The notes below the pieces were generated by a model that ran no database searches, had not been told where the DNA came from, and was given only the letters and a program-made list of their open reading frames with translations. The translations under genes were made by a program, and so were the position numbers. From Planococcus donghaensis (GTDB lineage: Bacteria > Bacillota > Bacilli > Bacillales_A > Planococcaceae), in assembly GCF_001687665.2 (NCBI RefSeq), contig NZ_CP016543.2, forward strand, positions 3,224,001 to 3,288,000: a stretch of DNA of 64,000 bases, read 5' to 3'. Shown in pieces: positions 39,161 to 47,955 of this stretch. Positions within the stretch are counted from its first letter, which is position 1; every line of letters starts with the position of its first letter.

Positions 39161-40447
39161 TTAACGATTTACTAGATCTTGTGCACGTTTAACAGCTTCA
39201 TCCCACTCTTTTTCAGGATCTGCTCCGTTTTGCACGTTTTTCAATGCCGTTAGTATTTCGTTGTTTACAGGGAAGTATTTTACGCCTTTGTAAACAGCAG
39301 CATCGATATCTTGTGCAGCTTCAGCGAATACTGACGATGTTACTTGACCACCGAAGAATTCATCTTCGTTCGATTTAAATTCGTCCATTTCATAAACAGT
39401 AGGAGATGATGGGAACAATCCTTTGCTTTGGAATGATTCTAATTGATTTTCAGCAGATACTAACCATTCAGCAAAGTCATATGCTTCTTGTGCATGATCT
39501 GTTTCGTTTGGAATCGCAAGGTATGATCCACCCCAGTTTGCTGCGAACTCAGTAGGAAGTGTAGCAACTTTCCATTTGCCTACAGCATCCGGTGCATTTC
39601 CTTCCATCCAACCTTTTAACCAACCTGCGCCTAGCTCAACTGCAAATTCACCGTTGTTGACTGCATTTGCCCATTCAGGTGACCACATATCAAATTCTCC
39701 TACAACTCCAGCTTCGTTAAGCTCAACTGCGTAGTCGTATGCTTTTTTAACATCGTTATCTCCTTCAGTGATCAACAATTCACCTTCAGGATTTAAATAC
39801 GTTTGCTCTGAAGCATCCAAGTAAGCTCTAAAGGCCATTTCGATACTATCAACAAAAGGTTTTCCAGTTTCCGCTAACACTTTCTCTCCAGCTTCTTTAA
39901 ACGCTTCTGGAGAATTGATCAATGCCTCTACCTCTGAAGGATCTGTCGGTAACCCAGCTGCTTCAAATACATCCGTGCGGTAGTACAATGCTTTTGGCCC
40001 GATGTCTGTAGGTAGACCGAAAAGGAAATCACCTTCTGAATTTTCTCCAGCATTCCATTTCCATTCTAAATACTGATCTTGAACATCTTTAGCCCCAAGG
40101 TCATATAAGTTTTCAAAACTACCTTGTGCTTCTTTAAAGCGGTCAAACTGGTCAACTTCTAACATTGCGATATCAGGCGCCCCACTTCCAGCTGATAAAG
40201 AAGTAAACAATGCATCATGATGTTCTGCTGTTTCAGACGCTTTTACTTTAATTGTTACGTTTGGATTTTCTTCTTCGTATGCTTTTGCTAATTCTTCATA
40301 GTTAGTAGCTCCAAAAGACCAAAAATTTAGGGTTACTTCTTCGTTGCCATCCCCTGAACCCTCTGACTTCTCATCTCCGCTACATGCTCCAAGTGTTAAA
40401 GAAAGAGCTAGTGCTGCACCAAGTACAGGCCATTTTTTGTTGATCAA
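39161..40447 (-). CDS. Extracellular sugar-binding lipoprotein of ABC transporter
   Basis: A 428-residue family 1 solute-binding protein: signal peptide with lipobox LGAC (lipidated cysteine near residue 22), a Gly/Glu/Ser linker and a two-lobed binding domain with VTLNFWSFGATNYEELAKAY and GSGAPDIAMLEVDQF. It captures an oligosaccharide outside the cell and delivers it to the two permeases. The downstream GH1 enzyme suggests cellobiose or another beta-glucoside. First gene of the operon; its promoter carries a -35/-10 pair, two LacI-type operators and a cre-like site. The ribosome-binding site is GGGGGAA. Confidence 0.93.
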   Translation of the reverse strand: MINKKWPVLGAALALSLTLGACSGDEKSEGSGDGNEEVTLNFWSFGATNYEELAKAYEEENPNVTIKVKASETAEHHDALFTSLSAGSGAPDIAMLEVDQFDRFKEAQGSFENLYDLGAKDVQDQYLEWKWNAGENSEGDFLFGLPTDIGPKALYYRTDVFEAAGLPTDPSEVEALINSPEAFKEAGEKVLAETGKPFVDSIEMAFRAYLDASEQTYLNPEGELLITEGDNDVKKAYDYAVELNEAGVVGEFDMWSPEWANAVNNGEFAVELGAGWLKGWMEGNAPDAVGKWKVATLPTEFAANWGGSYLAIPNETDHAQEAYDFAEWLVSAENQLESFQSKGLFPSSPTVYEMDEFKSNEDEFFGGQVTSSVFAEAAQDIDAAVYKGVKYFPVNNEILTALKNVQNGADPEKEWDEAVKRAQDLVNR

Positions 40448-40512
40448 TGTGTTTTCCCCCTTGTATTTGAATAATTTCTTTTACCCGAATCTCCATCGTG
40501 CTCTTTTCGCTG

Positions 40513-40536
40513 ATTAACGAAACCGGTTTCGTTAAT
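40513..40536 (-). promoter_or_regulatory. LacI-type operator O1 (perfect 24-bp palindrome)
   Basis: ATTAACGAAACC followed directly by its exact reverse complement. It lies downstream of the predicted transcription start of the glucoside operon. Confidence 0.85.
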
Positions 40537-40553
40537 TCGTAAAAAAAATAGAA

Positions 40554-40567
40554 TTAAACCGCTTACA
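40554..40567 (-). promoter_or_regulatory. cre-like site
   Basis: TGTAAGCGGTTTAA on the minus strand agrees with the CcpA consensus except near one end. It overlaps the predicted transcription start. Confidence 0.45.
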
Positions 40568-40572
40568 CGCAT

Positions 40573-40601
40573 AATATATAACGATTAATCAAATAAATCA
40601 A
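40573..40601 (-). promoter_or_regulatory. Promoter of the glucoside operon
   Basis: On the minus strand TTGATT (40596-40601) and TATATT (40573-40578) are separated by 17 bases. Confidence 0.6.
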
Positions 40602-40615
40602 TCTTTTTTTAAATA

Positions 40616-40639
40616 AAAATGTAAACCGGTTTCGTTAAT
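40616..40639 (-). promoter_or_regulatory. LacI-type operator O2 (core palindrome AAACCGGTTT)
   Basis: The core AAACCGGTTT and one extended half CGTTAAT match O1; the other half is degenerate. It lies upstream of the -35, 103 bp from O1 centre to centre. Confidence 0.7.
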
Positions 40640-40684
40640 TATGAGAAATTTCTGTATTATCCGCTTTAGAACAGCATTCGTAGT

Positions 40685-40738
40685 AAAAAAAAAACGAGGT
40701 AACTATTTCGCAAATAGTTTTCCTTTCCTCGCTTTTTT
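40685..40738 (-). terminator. Terminator of the DUF4317 gene
   Basis: CGAGG (40695-40699) pairs with CCTCG (40727-40731), with a nested AACTATTT/AAATAGTT stem, flanked by A and T runs. Confidence 0.8.
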
Positions 40739-40787
40739 TATATTAAATTAGTAAATTAGATGGCGGATTAATTGCTAATCACTGGAT

Positions 40788-41981
40788 TTACTCTAGTAAA
40801 TCTTCTGAAATCAATTTAAATCCTTCAATCATTGTATCTTCTTCTACTTCAATCAATACACAACGTTTGCCATTGTAATTGACTTGTTTAACGTAACGTA
40901 AGTCTTGTGGGTTAATGGCAATATCCGCAACTTTTGTGCTGATTTTGATGGATTTTGACGTGTAACTTGGCACAATATGACTGGCTTTCATCTCATAGGT
41001 TTTGTCTTCAACCACCTGTTGAAAAGCTCTTTCTACTTTTTCTGTGCTGATGTCTTTCATGCCACTCGCTTTTAATACACGTTCGACTTCTTTCACATCC
41101 ATCATGGGTGTTTCTTCATTGTCGTCATCACTTTCAGCTTCGATCACTAACAGGTGATTGATTTCATCGTAAACACCCGCCAGCGTTCTTGAATCTACTT
41201 CGTCTCCAATTACCGCTTTCACGATTTCCTCAAATACGGCTTTATCTTCCTCAGCCGTGACGATCTCATTGCCATTTAAGACATTTTCGATAAATTGGAA
41301 ATCCGGTTTATTGGCTTTGCTCGCTGCATATAAAACGTGATTGATGTCAGCTGCATTGTCTGTGAAACTTGGAAACAAGAAGCCCCCAATTGGCGAAGAA
41401 AGCTTAATAACGGGATCAACTAGCACGTTTGACTTAAACTCTTTTTCCATGAAGTCAAATACCAACGAACTTTTTGGCAGTTCGGTTTGGTTCATGCTGC
41501 TTAAAATAAACGGCGTTGTGTACGTTTCATCTCGAAAGTCCATTTCGGATTCATCTGATTTGCGCTTTGTTGTTTTATGGTAATTTCCACGAATAAACGT
41601 AACAACGATATCTTTTTCGTATTGAACATCTTGAACCATCTTCAATGCAATTTGCTGCATATTTTTTTTCCATTCTGCGACCACCTTTGACTCCAGCCCT
41701 TCATACAATAGGCGTTGTGTATGATCGGTTTGCCCTTCTTCTTGCGGTTGGAATTTAACATCAAACAATTTGATGTCTAACTTGCCACTTAAAACCTTTT
41801 TGAAGTTGGCAAGAAACAGCTCTTGTTGTTCCCGGTCCAATAAAGAAAACGAACGACTTTCTTCGTGAAAAATCTCACTGCTTTCCTGCTGTATGTAGAC
41901 ATTATAAATATCAGTGATTTTTAATAACTCACTGTCTAGTTTAAATCGTTTGCGAATATCGGCTATATCTTTATTGTTCAT
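40788..41981 (-). CDS. DUF4317 family protein
   Basis: A 397-residue, charged, soluble protein. The N-terminus MNNKDIADIRKRFKLDSELL and the following ITDIYNVYI agree with my memory of DUF4317 proteins, a Bacillota family of unknown function. It has no signal peptide or membrane helix and contains an acidic patch near residues 280-290 (EAESDDDNEETP). GGAAAAGAG precedes the ATG. It is flanked by terminators and appears monocistronic. No biochemical role can be suggested. Confidence 0.75.
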   Translation of the reverse strand: MNNKDIADIRKRFKLDSELLKITDIYNVYIQQESSEIFHEESRSFSLLDREQQELFLANFKKVLSGKLDIKLFDVKFQPQEEGQTDHTQRLLYEGLESKVVAEWKKNMQQIALKMVQDVQYEKDIVVTFIRGNYHKTTKRKSDESEMDFRDETYTTPFILSSMNQTELPKSSLVFDFMEKEFKSNVLVDPVIKLSSPIGGFLFPSFTDNAADINHVLYAASKANKPDFQFIENVLNGNEIVTAEEDKAVFEEIVKAVIGDEVDSRTLAGVYDEINHLLVIEAESDDDNEETPMMDVKEVERVLKASGMKDISTEKVERAFQQVVEDKTYEMKASHIVPSYTSKSIKISTKVADIAINPQDLRYVKQVNYNGKRCVLIEVEEDTMIEGFKLISEDLLE

Positions 41982-42021
41982 CTCTTTTCCAACTCCCTAA
42001 CTAATAAAATCCAAGTAATAC

Positions 42022-42064
42022 AAAAAAGAGTATCAAAGCAACCATTAGCTTTTGACACTCTTTC
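42022..42064 (-). terminator. Terminator of the deaminase gene
   Basis: AAAGAGTATCAAAGC pairs with GCTTTTGACACTCTTT with minor mismatches; the A run on the plus strand is the U-tract. Confidence 0.75.
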
Positions 42065-42110
42065 AGTATAACAAGAATTCAGATGGCACATCTCTTCTAG
42101 CCAATAAAAT

Positions 42111-42590
42111 TCAGAGCGACTCGAACGAACTCCGATGAAGTTGGTGCATACGCTCTGCTAGTTCAGGAACAGGACCATCAACAATTGTGTCTTTAATGAC
42201 TTCTCTAATAGCCAAATTTCGAACACGTGATGGCGCGGCTCCCATATTGCTTAACCATTCAGCTAGTTGCTTAGAAGAGCTTGCATAAACGATTCTCCCC
42301 AAGCCTACCCAGCCGTGCGCTGCTGCGCACATCGGACAATGCTCTCCCGAGGTATAGACCGTTGCCTTGCTTCTTTCTTCAAGTGATAGATTCGTTGCTG
42401 ACCACCTGGCAATCGCAAACTCAGGATGCTGTGTATGATCGCCACCCGCCACATGATTGTGATCTTCGTAAAGCACATCTCCGGTTTCTGAAACGAGAAC
42501 TGACCCGAACGGTTCATCGCCCTTCTTTAAAGCCATTTCCGCTAATTCCACACAACGCTTTAAATGTGTTAAATCCACCTCGCTAATCAT
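42111..42590 (-). CDS. Nucleoside deaminase (cytidine/guanine deaminase family)
   Basis: A 159-residue zinc hydrolase. Zinc ligands are the histidine of HPEFA (with catalytic glutamate) and the two cysteines of HCPMCAAA. This HPE/PCxxC arrangement is that of the tRNA-adenosine/guanine/cytosine deaminase superfamily. Length and the DEPFGSVLV N-terminal motif fit small-molecule deaminases such as guanine deaminase GuaD or related nucleoside deaminases rather than TadA. The start is ATG 42588-42590 behind AAAGGAGGAGCC; an in-frame ATG six codons earlier overlaps that site. Single gene with its own terminator. Confidence 0.88.
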   Translation of the reverse strand: MISEVDLTHLKRCVELAEMALKKGDEPFGSVLVSETGDVLYEDHNHVAGGDHTQHPEFAIARWSATNLSLEERSKATVYTSGEHCPMCAAAHGWVGLGRIVYASSSKQLAEWLSNMGAAPSRVRNLAIREVIKDTIVDGPVPELAERMHQLHRSSFESL

Positions 42591-42653
42591 TTGGCTCCTC
42601 CTTTCCATATCAAATTAACTGTCTACTTCATGATTAATTATATTTGAAAATCA

Positions 42654-42698
42654 AAAAACAGACAGAGAAAAGTCTTTCTTTTTCTCTGTCTGTTTTTA
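42654..42698 (-). terminator. Terminator of the synthase/c-di-GMP operon
   Basis: AAACAGACAGAGAAAA pairs with TTTTCTCTGTCTGTTT, followed by T residues, just downstream of the stop at 42736. Confidence 0.88.
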
Positions 42699-42735
42699 TG
42701 GAGTGACTTATAGTTTCTTTAATTTGTTATGAATT

Positions 42736-45066
42736 TCACTTCGCTACTACTTCAACTGTTTCTAGTACTACCGAAAAATTATCATTCGATTGTTTAACAT
42801 CCCATTCCGTACGATCAAGTAAGGACGCTATTTGATCTACAGGTACAGGACGACTGAAATAATAACCTTGTGCTAAATCGCAACCTTCTGACTTAAAGTA
42901 GTTGTATTGCTCTAAAGTTTCTACCCCTTCAGCAACAGATTTCAAATCCAGTTTTTGTGCCAAACTAATGATGGTAGAAATAATAGAAGTGGTTTTTTTG
43001 TTTTTAGATAAATTTCTAATAAAGGATTGATCAATTTTTATCGAATCGATTGGAAGATCCTTTAAATAAGATAAAGAAGAATAACCCGTTCCGAAATCAT
43101 CAATCGAGATTCGAATTCCTAAGTCTTTCAACTTATTCATCGTGATTATCATGGATTCCGTATTTTCCAAGAACACACTTTCCGTCAGTTCAAGTTCCAA
43201 TATGTTTGGATCTAACCCAGTTTCTTGAAGAACTCGTTCAACAGTATCCACAATATCGCTATTTACAAACTGCTTGATCGACAAATTCACAGCAATATGG
43301 AAAGGACGGCCATACGTATCGTTCCATTCCACGGCCTGTTTACATGCCGTTCTCAACACCCATTCTCCGATTGGAATGATTAATCCCGTTTCTTCTGCAA
43401 TTGGAATAAATCGATCGGGTGGGATGACTCCCCATTCTGGATGAATCCAGCGAATAAGTGCTTCTGCCCCATACATAAGCCCTGTTTTCGGGTCTATTTG
43501 AGGCTGATAATACATCACTAGTTCATTATTACCTAAAGCATTATGAAGGTGCTCTTCAAGTCCAACTCGTTCCTCAAACGAAGTGTTCATCGAATTGGTA
43601 AAGAATTTGTAGTTGTTGCCTCCCAATACTTTGCTGTTATACATAGCAATATCCGAATTTTTTATCAAAGCTTCTATATTCTCACCATCAGATGGATAAA
43701 AGCTAATACCAATACTCGACCTCAAATACAATTCATGCTGGTCGATGAAAATCGGCTTTCTAATTTCTTCCAAAATTCTCTCTACAACCCGAGAAACTTC
43801 AGCTTTTTCTCTTTCTAGCAATATGACAGTAAATTCATCTCCGCCTATGCGAGAGACTATATCACCTCTAGAAACACAACTAATTAATCGTTTCGCAATT
43901 TGCTGCAAGAGTTTATCACCAACAGCATGACCGCGAGTATCATTTACCATTTTGAACTTATCTAAGTCAATAAATAATACCGCAATTTCTTGATCTAATT
44001 CCACAAAACTTTTTAGTTTCTCAGTAAAATGGAGTCGATTAGGGAGACCTGTTAATGTGTCATGGTAAGCTAAATAAGTACTCTTCTCTTCGGCTTTTTT
44101 ACGATCAGTAATATCCTGGATGGCACAAATGGAAATATTCTGTCCTTCTCTTTCTACAAAATTTACATTGATTAAAGTAGAAATGATATGCCCATCTTTA
44201 TTGACTAACTCTGCTTCAAAGTTATTAATAGGAACTCTTTTTAAAAAACCTTTAAGCAAAGTCATCCGACGTCGCTCTGAAGTTGCTAATAAGTCGATTA
44301 AATACTGTGGTTTTTTTCCAAAAAGTTCATTGGAGGCAGGATTGGTTTCTAAAATTTGATGGTCTTCTTTAGCAACGATAATGGGTACCGATACTAAGTT
44401 GAACATATTATTTAGAAACTCGCCTTTGTCCCGATTTTCTGCTTCTGCAATTCGTCTCAACTTATTTTGAAAAAAGGTTTTACGGTTTGCTCGCTCCATA
44501 ATATTTCCACCTGCTACACAAGTAACCAAAAGCACCCAAAGAAGCAATGAGAGTATCCCAATTTCCTTTGTACCAATTAAGGCAATCTGGTAAATAGAAA
44601 CATAAAGAAGAGTAGTCAAAACAGCAATTTTAAACCTCAACCTTAAAATAAAAAATGAAAACAAACTAACTATAACGATTCCACAAATTGCTAAAATGCT
44701 ATTTTCTAATATAATATGACCAACAACAACGACACTTAATCCAGCAAGTCCATTAGAAACTGCCGTCATTAATTGATAATACTTTCCAAAGCGGTTAGTA
44801 TTTAAAACGATTAAATTCAGAGTAAACACTGGATACAATACAAGAACTATTACTTGAATAATTTGCGTAAAATGTTGCTGTATACTCATATACGAAAATA
44901 TGCCTAAACTAAGCCACGCTAAGTAGGATAAGACAATCCCGATTTTGTTAAACAGACGTACTTCGCTATCATTGAAAGATTTAAACTCTTTCTCTAATGT
45001 TCGATCCCGAAAACTTAAAGTCAATGGATGAAAAGACAATTCAAGCTGGCCTCTACTATTATCCAT
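42736..45066 (-). CDS. Six-transmembrane PAS-GGDEF-EAL receptor-like c-di-GMP enzyme
   Basis: A 776-residue protein. After a ~40-residue cytoplasmic N-terminus come six membrane helices (about 42-62, 68-88, 97-119, 123-142, 145-164, 169-188) with short loops, a PAS domain (~220-325), GGDEF (408-412, SRIGGDEFTVIL) and EAL (EALIRW at 535-540, [33 protein letters not shown]). Both catalytic centres look intact; no RxxD I-site. The compact six-helix anchor resembles in topology the CqsS/LqsS autoinducer receptors and some adenylate cyclase anchors (inference). It starts four bases after the stop of the alpha-oxoamine synthase with a poor ribosome-binding site, so translation is probably coupled. 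A membrane-signal-controlled c-di-GMP synthase/phosphodiesterase. Confidence 0.9.
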   Translation of the reverse strand: MDNSRGQLELSFHPLTLSFRDRTLEKEFKSFNDSEVRLFNKIGIVLSYLAWLSLGIFSYMSIQQHFTQIIQVIVLVLYPVFTLNLIVLNTNRFGKYYQLMTAVSNGLAGLSVVVVGHIILENSILAICGIVIVSLFSFFILRLRFKIAVLTTLLYVSIYQIALIGTKEIGILSLLLWVLLVTCVAGGNIMERANRKTFFQNKLRRIAEAENRDKGEFLNNMFNLVSVPIIVAKEDHQILETNPASNELFGKKPQYLIDLLATSERRRMTLLKGFLKRVPINNFEAELVNKDGHIISTLINVNFVEREGQNISICAIQDITDRKKAEEKSTYLAYHDTLTGLPNRLHFTEKLKSFVELDQEIAVLFIDLDKFKMVNDTRGHAVGDKLLQQIAKRLISCVSRGDIVSRIGGDEFTVILLEREKAEVSRVVERILEEIRKPIFIDQHELYLRSSIGISFYPSDGENIEALIKNSDIAMYNSKVLGGNNYKFFTNSMNTSFEERVGLEEHLHNALGNNELVMYYQPQIDPKTGLMYGAEALIRWIHPEWGVIPPDRFIPIAEETGLIIPIGEWVLRTACKQAVEWNDTYGRPFHIAVNLSIKQFVNSDIVDTVERVLQETGLDPNILELELTESVFLENTESMIITMNKLKDLGIRISIDDFGTGYSSLSYLKDLPIDSIKIDQSFIRNLSKNKKTTSIISTIISLAQKLDLKSVAEGVETLEQYNYFKSEGCDLAQGYYFSRPVPVDQIASLLDRTEWDVKQSNDNFSVVLETVEVVAK

Positions 45067-45070
45067 AACT

Positions 45071-46354
45071 TCACATAACTCTATGCATATCTAATTGTTT
45101 AATTTCTTCCGTATTAACCTGATGTCTACGACAAATCTCTTCTAAAGCATTGACTGTATAATCAATTTGCTCTTTGCTGTGATTATAATTGACGATTAAT
45201 CGGATTCTTCCTTGATTCATTTTTACAGCGGGAAAGACAATCGGAGTCGAGTAAACACCAACGAGATAAAGATCATTAACAACTAATCTTAGTTTATTGT
45301 GATCTTCGATAAACACTGGAATAATTGGACTTTTGCTTGTACCAAGGTCAAACCCTTTAGATATCAATGAATTTCGCATATAAGTATTTTTAGCATGTAG
45401 TTCAGTTATTAATGAAGGGTTGTTCTCTATTTCTTCTAGCGCAGCTAAAATAACTGCAGCATCTACAGGTGTTAAGCATGCTTGAAATAAATAGGCATCG
45501 GAAAACCTTAGCAACGAGCAATACTTCTTATCTGCTGCAAGAAAGCCTCCAACAGAAGCTGTCGCTTTAGATAAAGTAGACATAATGAAATCAACTTTTT
45601 CACTTACCCCTTGTTCAAAGCAATAGCCTCGCCCTTTGTCTCCATAAATACCAAATGTATGTGCTTCGTCTACATACAAATAAAATTTATGTTGCTGTTT
45701 CAAATTTGTTATTTCTTTGAGTGGAGCTAAATCCCCGCTCATTGAATACGCTGATTCGACGATGACAAATATGTTTTCAAATGAGTCCTCATACCTTGTC
45801 AATTTCTTTTCAAGATCGGCAACATCATTATGTTTAAAAGAAATTGTTCTTTTAGCATTGGATAATCTTATACCATTAATAATAGATGAATGGCTTTCAC
45901 GATCAAAAAGAATCAAGTCCTTACTTCCCACCAACATTGAAATAGCACCCAAGTTTGCAGTAAAGCCTGTTGGAAATAGAACTGCGCTTTCTTTTCCTGT
46001 CATGTCACTTATTTTCTGTTCTATTTTTTTATGCAAAGTTGTCATTCCACAAGAAGATGCAGAAGTCCCAGCGCCAGTACCAAACTGACTTAAAGCGCGG
46101 GTAGCTTTTTCAATTACGTTCTTATTACGGTTTAAACTAAGGTAATGATTTACATTCCATAAAACGCATTCTTTTATTTCACCGGATTGTTCTGTTATGA
46201 CATTCATCAAAGTCGCAGGACCATTTTCCAAATATCGATCATATTCATTATCTACTTCAACAAAACCATGAAGCGTTTTAGCTCTTTCTTCAAGATCAGT
46301 AATACCTTTTAAATACGTAAGAACTTCTCCAATCGTAACAAATTCATTTGTCAT
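45071..46354 (-). CDS. Alpha-oxoamine synthase family PLP enzyme (BioF/KBL/SPT/CqsA superfamily)
   Basis: A 427-residue fold-type I PLP enzyme. The cofactor lysine is Lys263 in STLSKATASVGGF; the PLP-stacking histidine region is DRESHSSII (His155), and YVDEAHTFG (Asp229, His232) binds the pyridine ring. FGTGAGTSASSCG and LFPTGFTANLG are family motifs. Members condense an amino acid with an acyl-CoA, releasing CO2: 8-amino-7-oxononanoate, 2-amino-3-ketobutyrate, aminolevulinate, ketosphinganine or the CqsA/LqsA autoinducer precursors. No biotin, threonine or haem genes are nearby. The TLSKATASVGGF and FPAVKMNQGRIRL segments look closest to serine-palmitoyltransferase-like members (impression). 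The 427-residue length includes a longer N-terminus than BioF. Cotranscribed with the c-di-GMP enzyme downstream. Confidence 0.88.
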   Translation of the reverse strand: MTNEFVTIGEVLTYLKGITDLEERAKTLHGFVEVDNEYDRYLENGPATLMNVITEQSGEIKECVLWNVNHYLSLNRNKNVIEKATRALSQFGTGAGTSASSCGMTTLHKKIEQKISDMTGKESAVLFPTGFTANLGAISMLVGSKDLILFDRESHSSIINGIRLSNAKRTISFKHNDVADLEKKLTRYEDSFENIFVIVESAYSMSGDLAPLKEITNLKQQHKFYLYVDEAHTFGIYGDKGRGYCFEQGVSEKVDFIMSTLSKATASVGGFLAADKKYCSLLRFSDAYLFQACLTPVDAAVILAALEEIENNPSLITELHAKNTYMRNSLISKGFDLGTSKSPIIPVFIEDHNKLRLVVNDLYLVGVYSTPIVFPAVKMNQGRIRLIVNYNHSKEQIDYTVNALEEICRRHQVNTEEIKQLDMHRVM

Positions 46355-46406
46355 TAAAATACCCCCATCCCATATTTTTGCATATTATAAATTCAATTTA
46401 TTAGTA

Positions 46407-46447
46407 CTATCGTATTGCTGTATAGTGCTATTGTAACACTATTGTAA
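46407..46447 (-). promoter_or_regulatory. Three phased direct repeats and possible promoter of the synthase operon
   Basis: On the minus strand TTACAATAG (46439-46447), TTACAATAG (46428-46436) and ATACGATAG (46407-46415) are spaced 11 and 21 bases, i.e. one and two helical turns. The middle TTACAA can act as a -35 for TACGAT 16 bases downstream. An inverted repeat ATAGTG/CACTAT (46422-46442) overlaps them. Confidence 0.45.
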
Positions 46448-46786
46448 ATTTATTCAATTAATATTTTAGTAATTCTCAAAAATATACTAATTTATTTTTT
46501 ACGTACATTTTAAATCTTGTTAAATCAATATTTATAGACTATTACCTCCGTTATCCACAGTTGTATTAAATTGTCTTTCAACCAATTTCCGATCTAAAAA
46601 TAATAGGTTTTTTTCTTAAAAGTAAGCATTTAGACTTTAAAAACCTTAAATTCCACTATTTAAAACAGATAAATCCCTCTACTGATTCATCTTTTAAGAG
46701 TCTATGTATCTACAACGAAATTATTTTAAAAGGACTAATAGACCTGTCGAGTTCATAAAGCACTTTTGTTTACATCTAACCCATAT
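46448..46786. other. Long AT-rich intergenic region with one DnaA box
   Basis: No gene is supported here. A perfect DnaA box TTATCCACA occurs at 46551-46559. The rest is AT-rich sequence without clear repeats. Confidence 0.4.
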
Positions 46787-46834
46787 AAAAGAGCGTCTAT
46801 AAATCGAATAATCGACCTGTAGACGCTCTTTTCT
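46787..46834 (-). terminator. Terminator of the nucleoside hydrolase gene
   Basis: AAAAGAGCGTCTA pairs with TAGACGCTCTTTT around a longer AT-rich loop. Confidence 0.85.
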
Positions 46835-46855
46835 CTATCCTCTAAACTTTACTTA

Positions 46856-47815
46856 TTATTTTAGTTTATCTGAAATAGTTACGACGGCTTTCATAAATTC
46901 GGAAACAAATTCTTCGCGATTGACCGTGTGAAGAACATGCACGTTCGGCACTTTACCAGAACGATTCGTATAATCAACCACTGTTGCTCCCGCTGTTACA
47001 CCTTCTAATGCTACCTCTACATAACAATCTTGTCCTTTAAAGTATTCGGGCTTCAATAAATACATAACGGCGCAAACATCGTGGAAGTGTAGCACTTGAT
47101 CGTAGTTTTCTTCGTGGAAAGGAGTTCTTTTGATAACATCTAAATAATAAGTCACCAAATGATAAGCTTTTTCTGCAAATTCCGTACCAATAGCTAAAAT
47201 ATTTTTTGCTTCCTCCACTGTGACAAATGCTTTATGCGTAACATCTAATCCACTCATTACTATCGGTATTCCTGACCGAAAGACGATTTCAACTGCATGC
47301 GGATCCACATACGCATTAAATTCAGCGCTAGGCGACATATTGCCCCCAACTGCCGCACCGCCCATCCAAGAAATACGCTCAATGTTCGCCTTTACTTCAG
47401 GATGCGCTAGTAATAACGCTGCGACATTTGTTAATGGTCCCGTTGCGACAATCGTTATTTTCTCATCGCTCGCTAAAATCGTTTCGAGCATTGCTGTTAT
47501 GGCTGGTCGTTTGCTTACCGGCAATTTTGGCATTGGAAATTGTACATTACCAAAGCCACTTTCTCCGTGTATATCTTCTGCTACTTCTAGTTGTCGAAAA
47601 ATCGGCTGTTCCAATCCACGTGCAATTTCTACATTCGCTTCAATATAACTTAAGAATGAACGTGCGTTGTAATTTGTTTTATCTTGAGAAATATTTCCCG
47701 AGCACGTTGTAACAAGTCGCACGTCCAGCGCATCTTCATTAGCAAATGCTAATGTGAGCATCATTGCGTCATCAATTCCAGGGTCTGTATCGATAATAAT
47801 GGGTATTTTAGTCAT
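46856..47815 (-). CDS. Ribonucleoside hydrolase (IUNH family)
   Basis: A 319-residue inosine-uridine-preferring nucleoside hydrolase: the calcium-binding motif DTDPGIDDA is close to the N-terminus, and GPLTNVAALL, WMGGAAVGGNMSPSAEFNAYVDP and FHDVCAV follow. It cleaves ribonucleosides to base and ribose in the cytoplasm for salvage. The start is ATG 47813-47815 nine bases behind AAGGTGG; 12 earlier in-frame codons (MLKNWLKRWLIS) lack a ribosome-binding site. Single gene. The exact substrate preference (RihA/B/C type) is not readable. Confidence 0.92.
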   Translation of the reverse strand: MTKIPIIIDTDPGIDDAMMLTLAFANEDALDVRLVTTCSGNISQDKTNYNARSFLSYIEANVEIARGLEQPIFRQLEVAEDIHGESGFGNVQFPMPKLPVSKRPAITAMLETILASDEKITIVATGPLTNVAALLLAHPEVKANIERISWMGGAAVGGNMSPSAEFNAYVDPHAVEIVFRSGIPIVMSGLDVTHKAFVTVEEAKNILAIGTEFAEKAYHLVTYYLDVIKRTPFHEENYDQVLHFHDVCAVMYLLKPEYFKGQDCYVEVALEGVTAGATVVDYTNRSGKVPNVHVLHTVNREEFVSEFMKAVVTISDKLK

Positions 47816-47896
47816 TGAAATAAGCCACCTTTTCAACCAATTTTTAAGCACTCTACGTCTTTTTCGATGATAGATAAGTAATTTTAAAACAGCAAA

Positions 47897-47926
47897 TTAC
47901 CATTCAAGCAATTCATGCTTTATACT
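47897..47926 (+). promoter_or_regulatory. Promoter of the 45-residue protein gene
   Basis: TTACCA (47897-47902) and TATACT (47921-47926) are separated by 18 bases, 30 bases before the start codon. Confidence 0.5.
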
Positions 47927-47955
47927 AATCTTACTTACTAAAGGGGGCAGACACA

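Noticed and set aside
46551..46559. Single perfect DnaA box in the intergenic region before the synthase operon
   Set aside because: One isolated 9-mer can occur by chance and has no partner boxes nearby.
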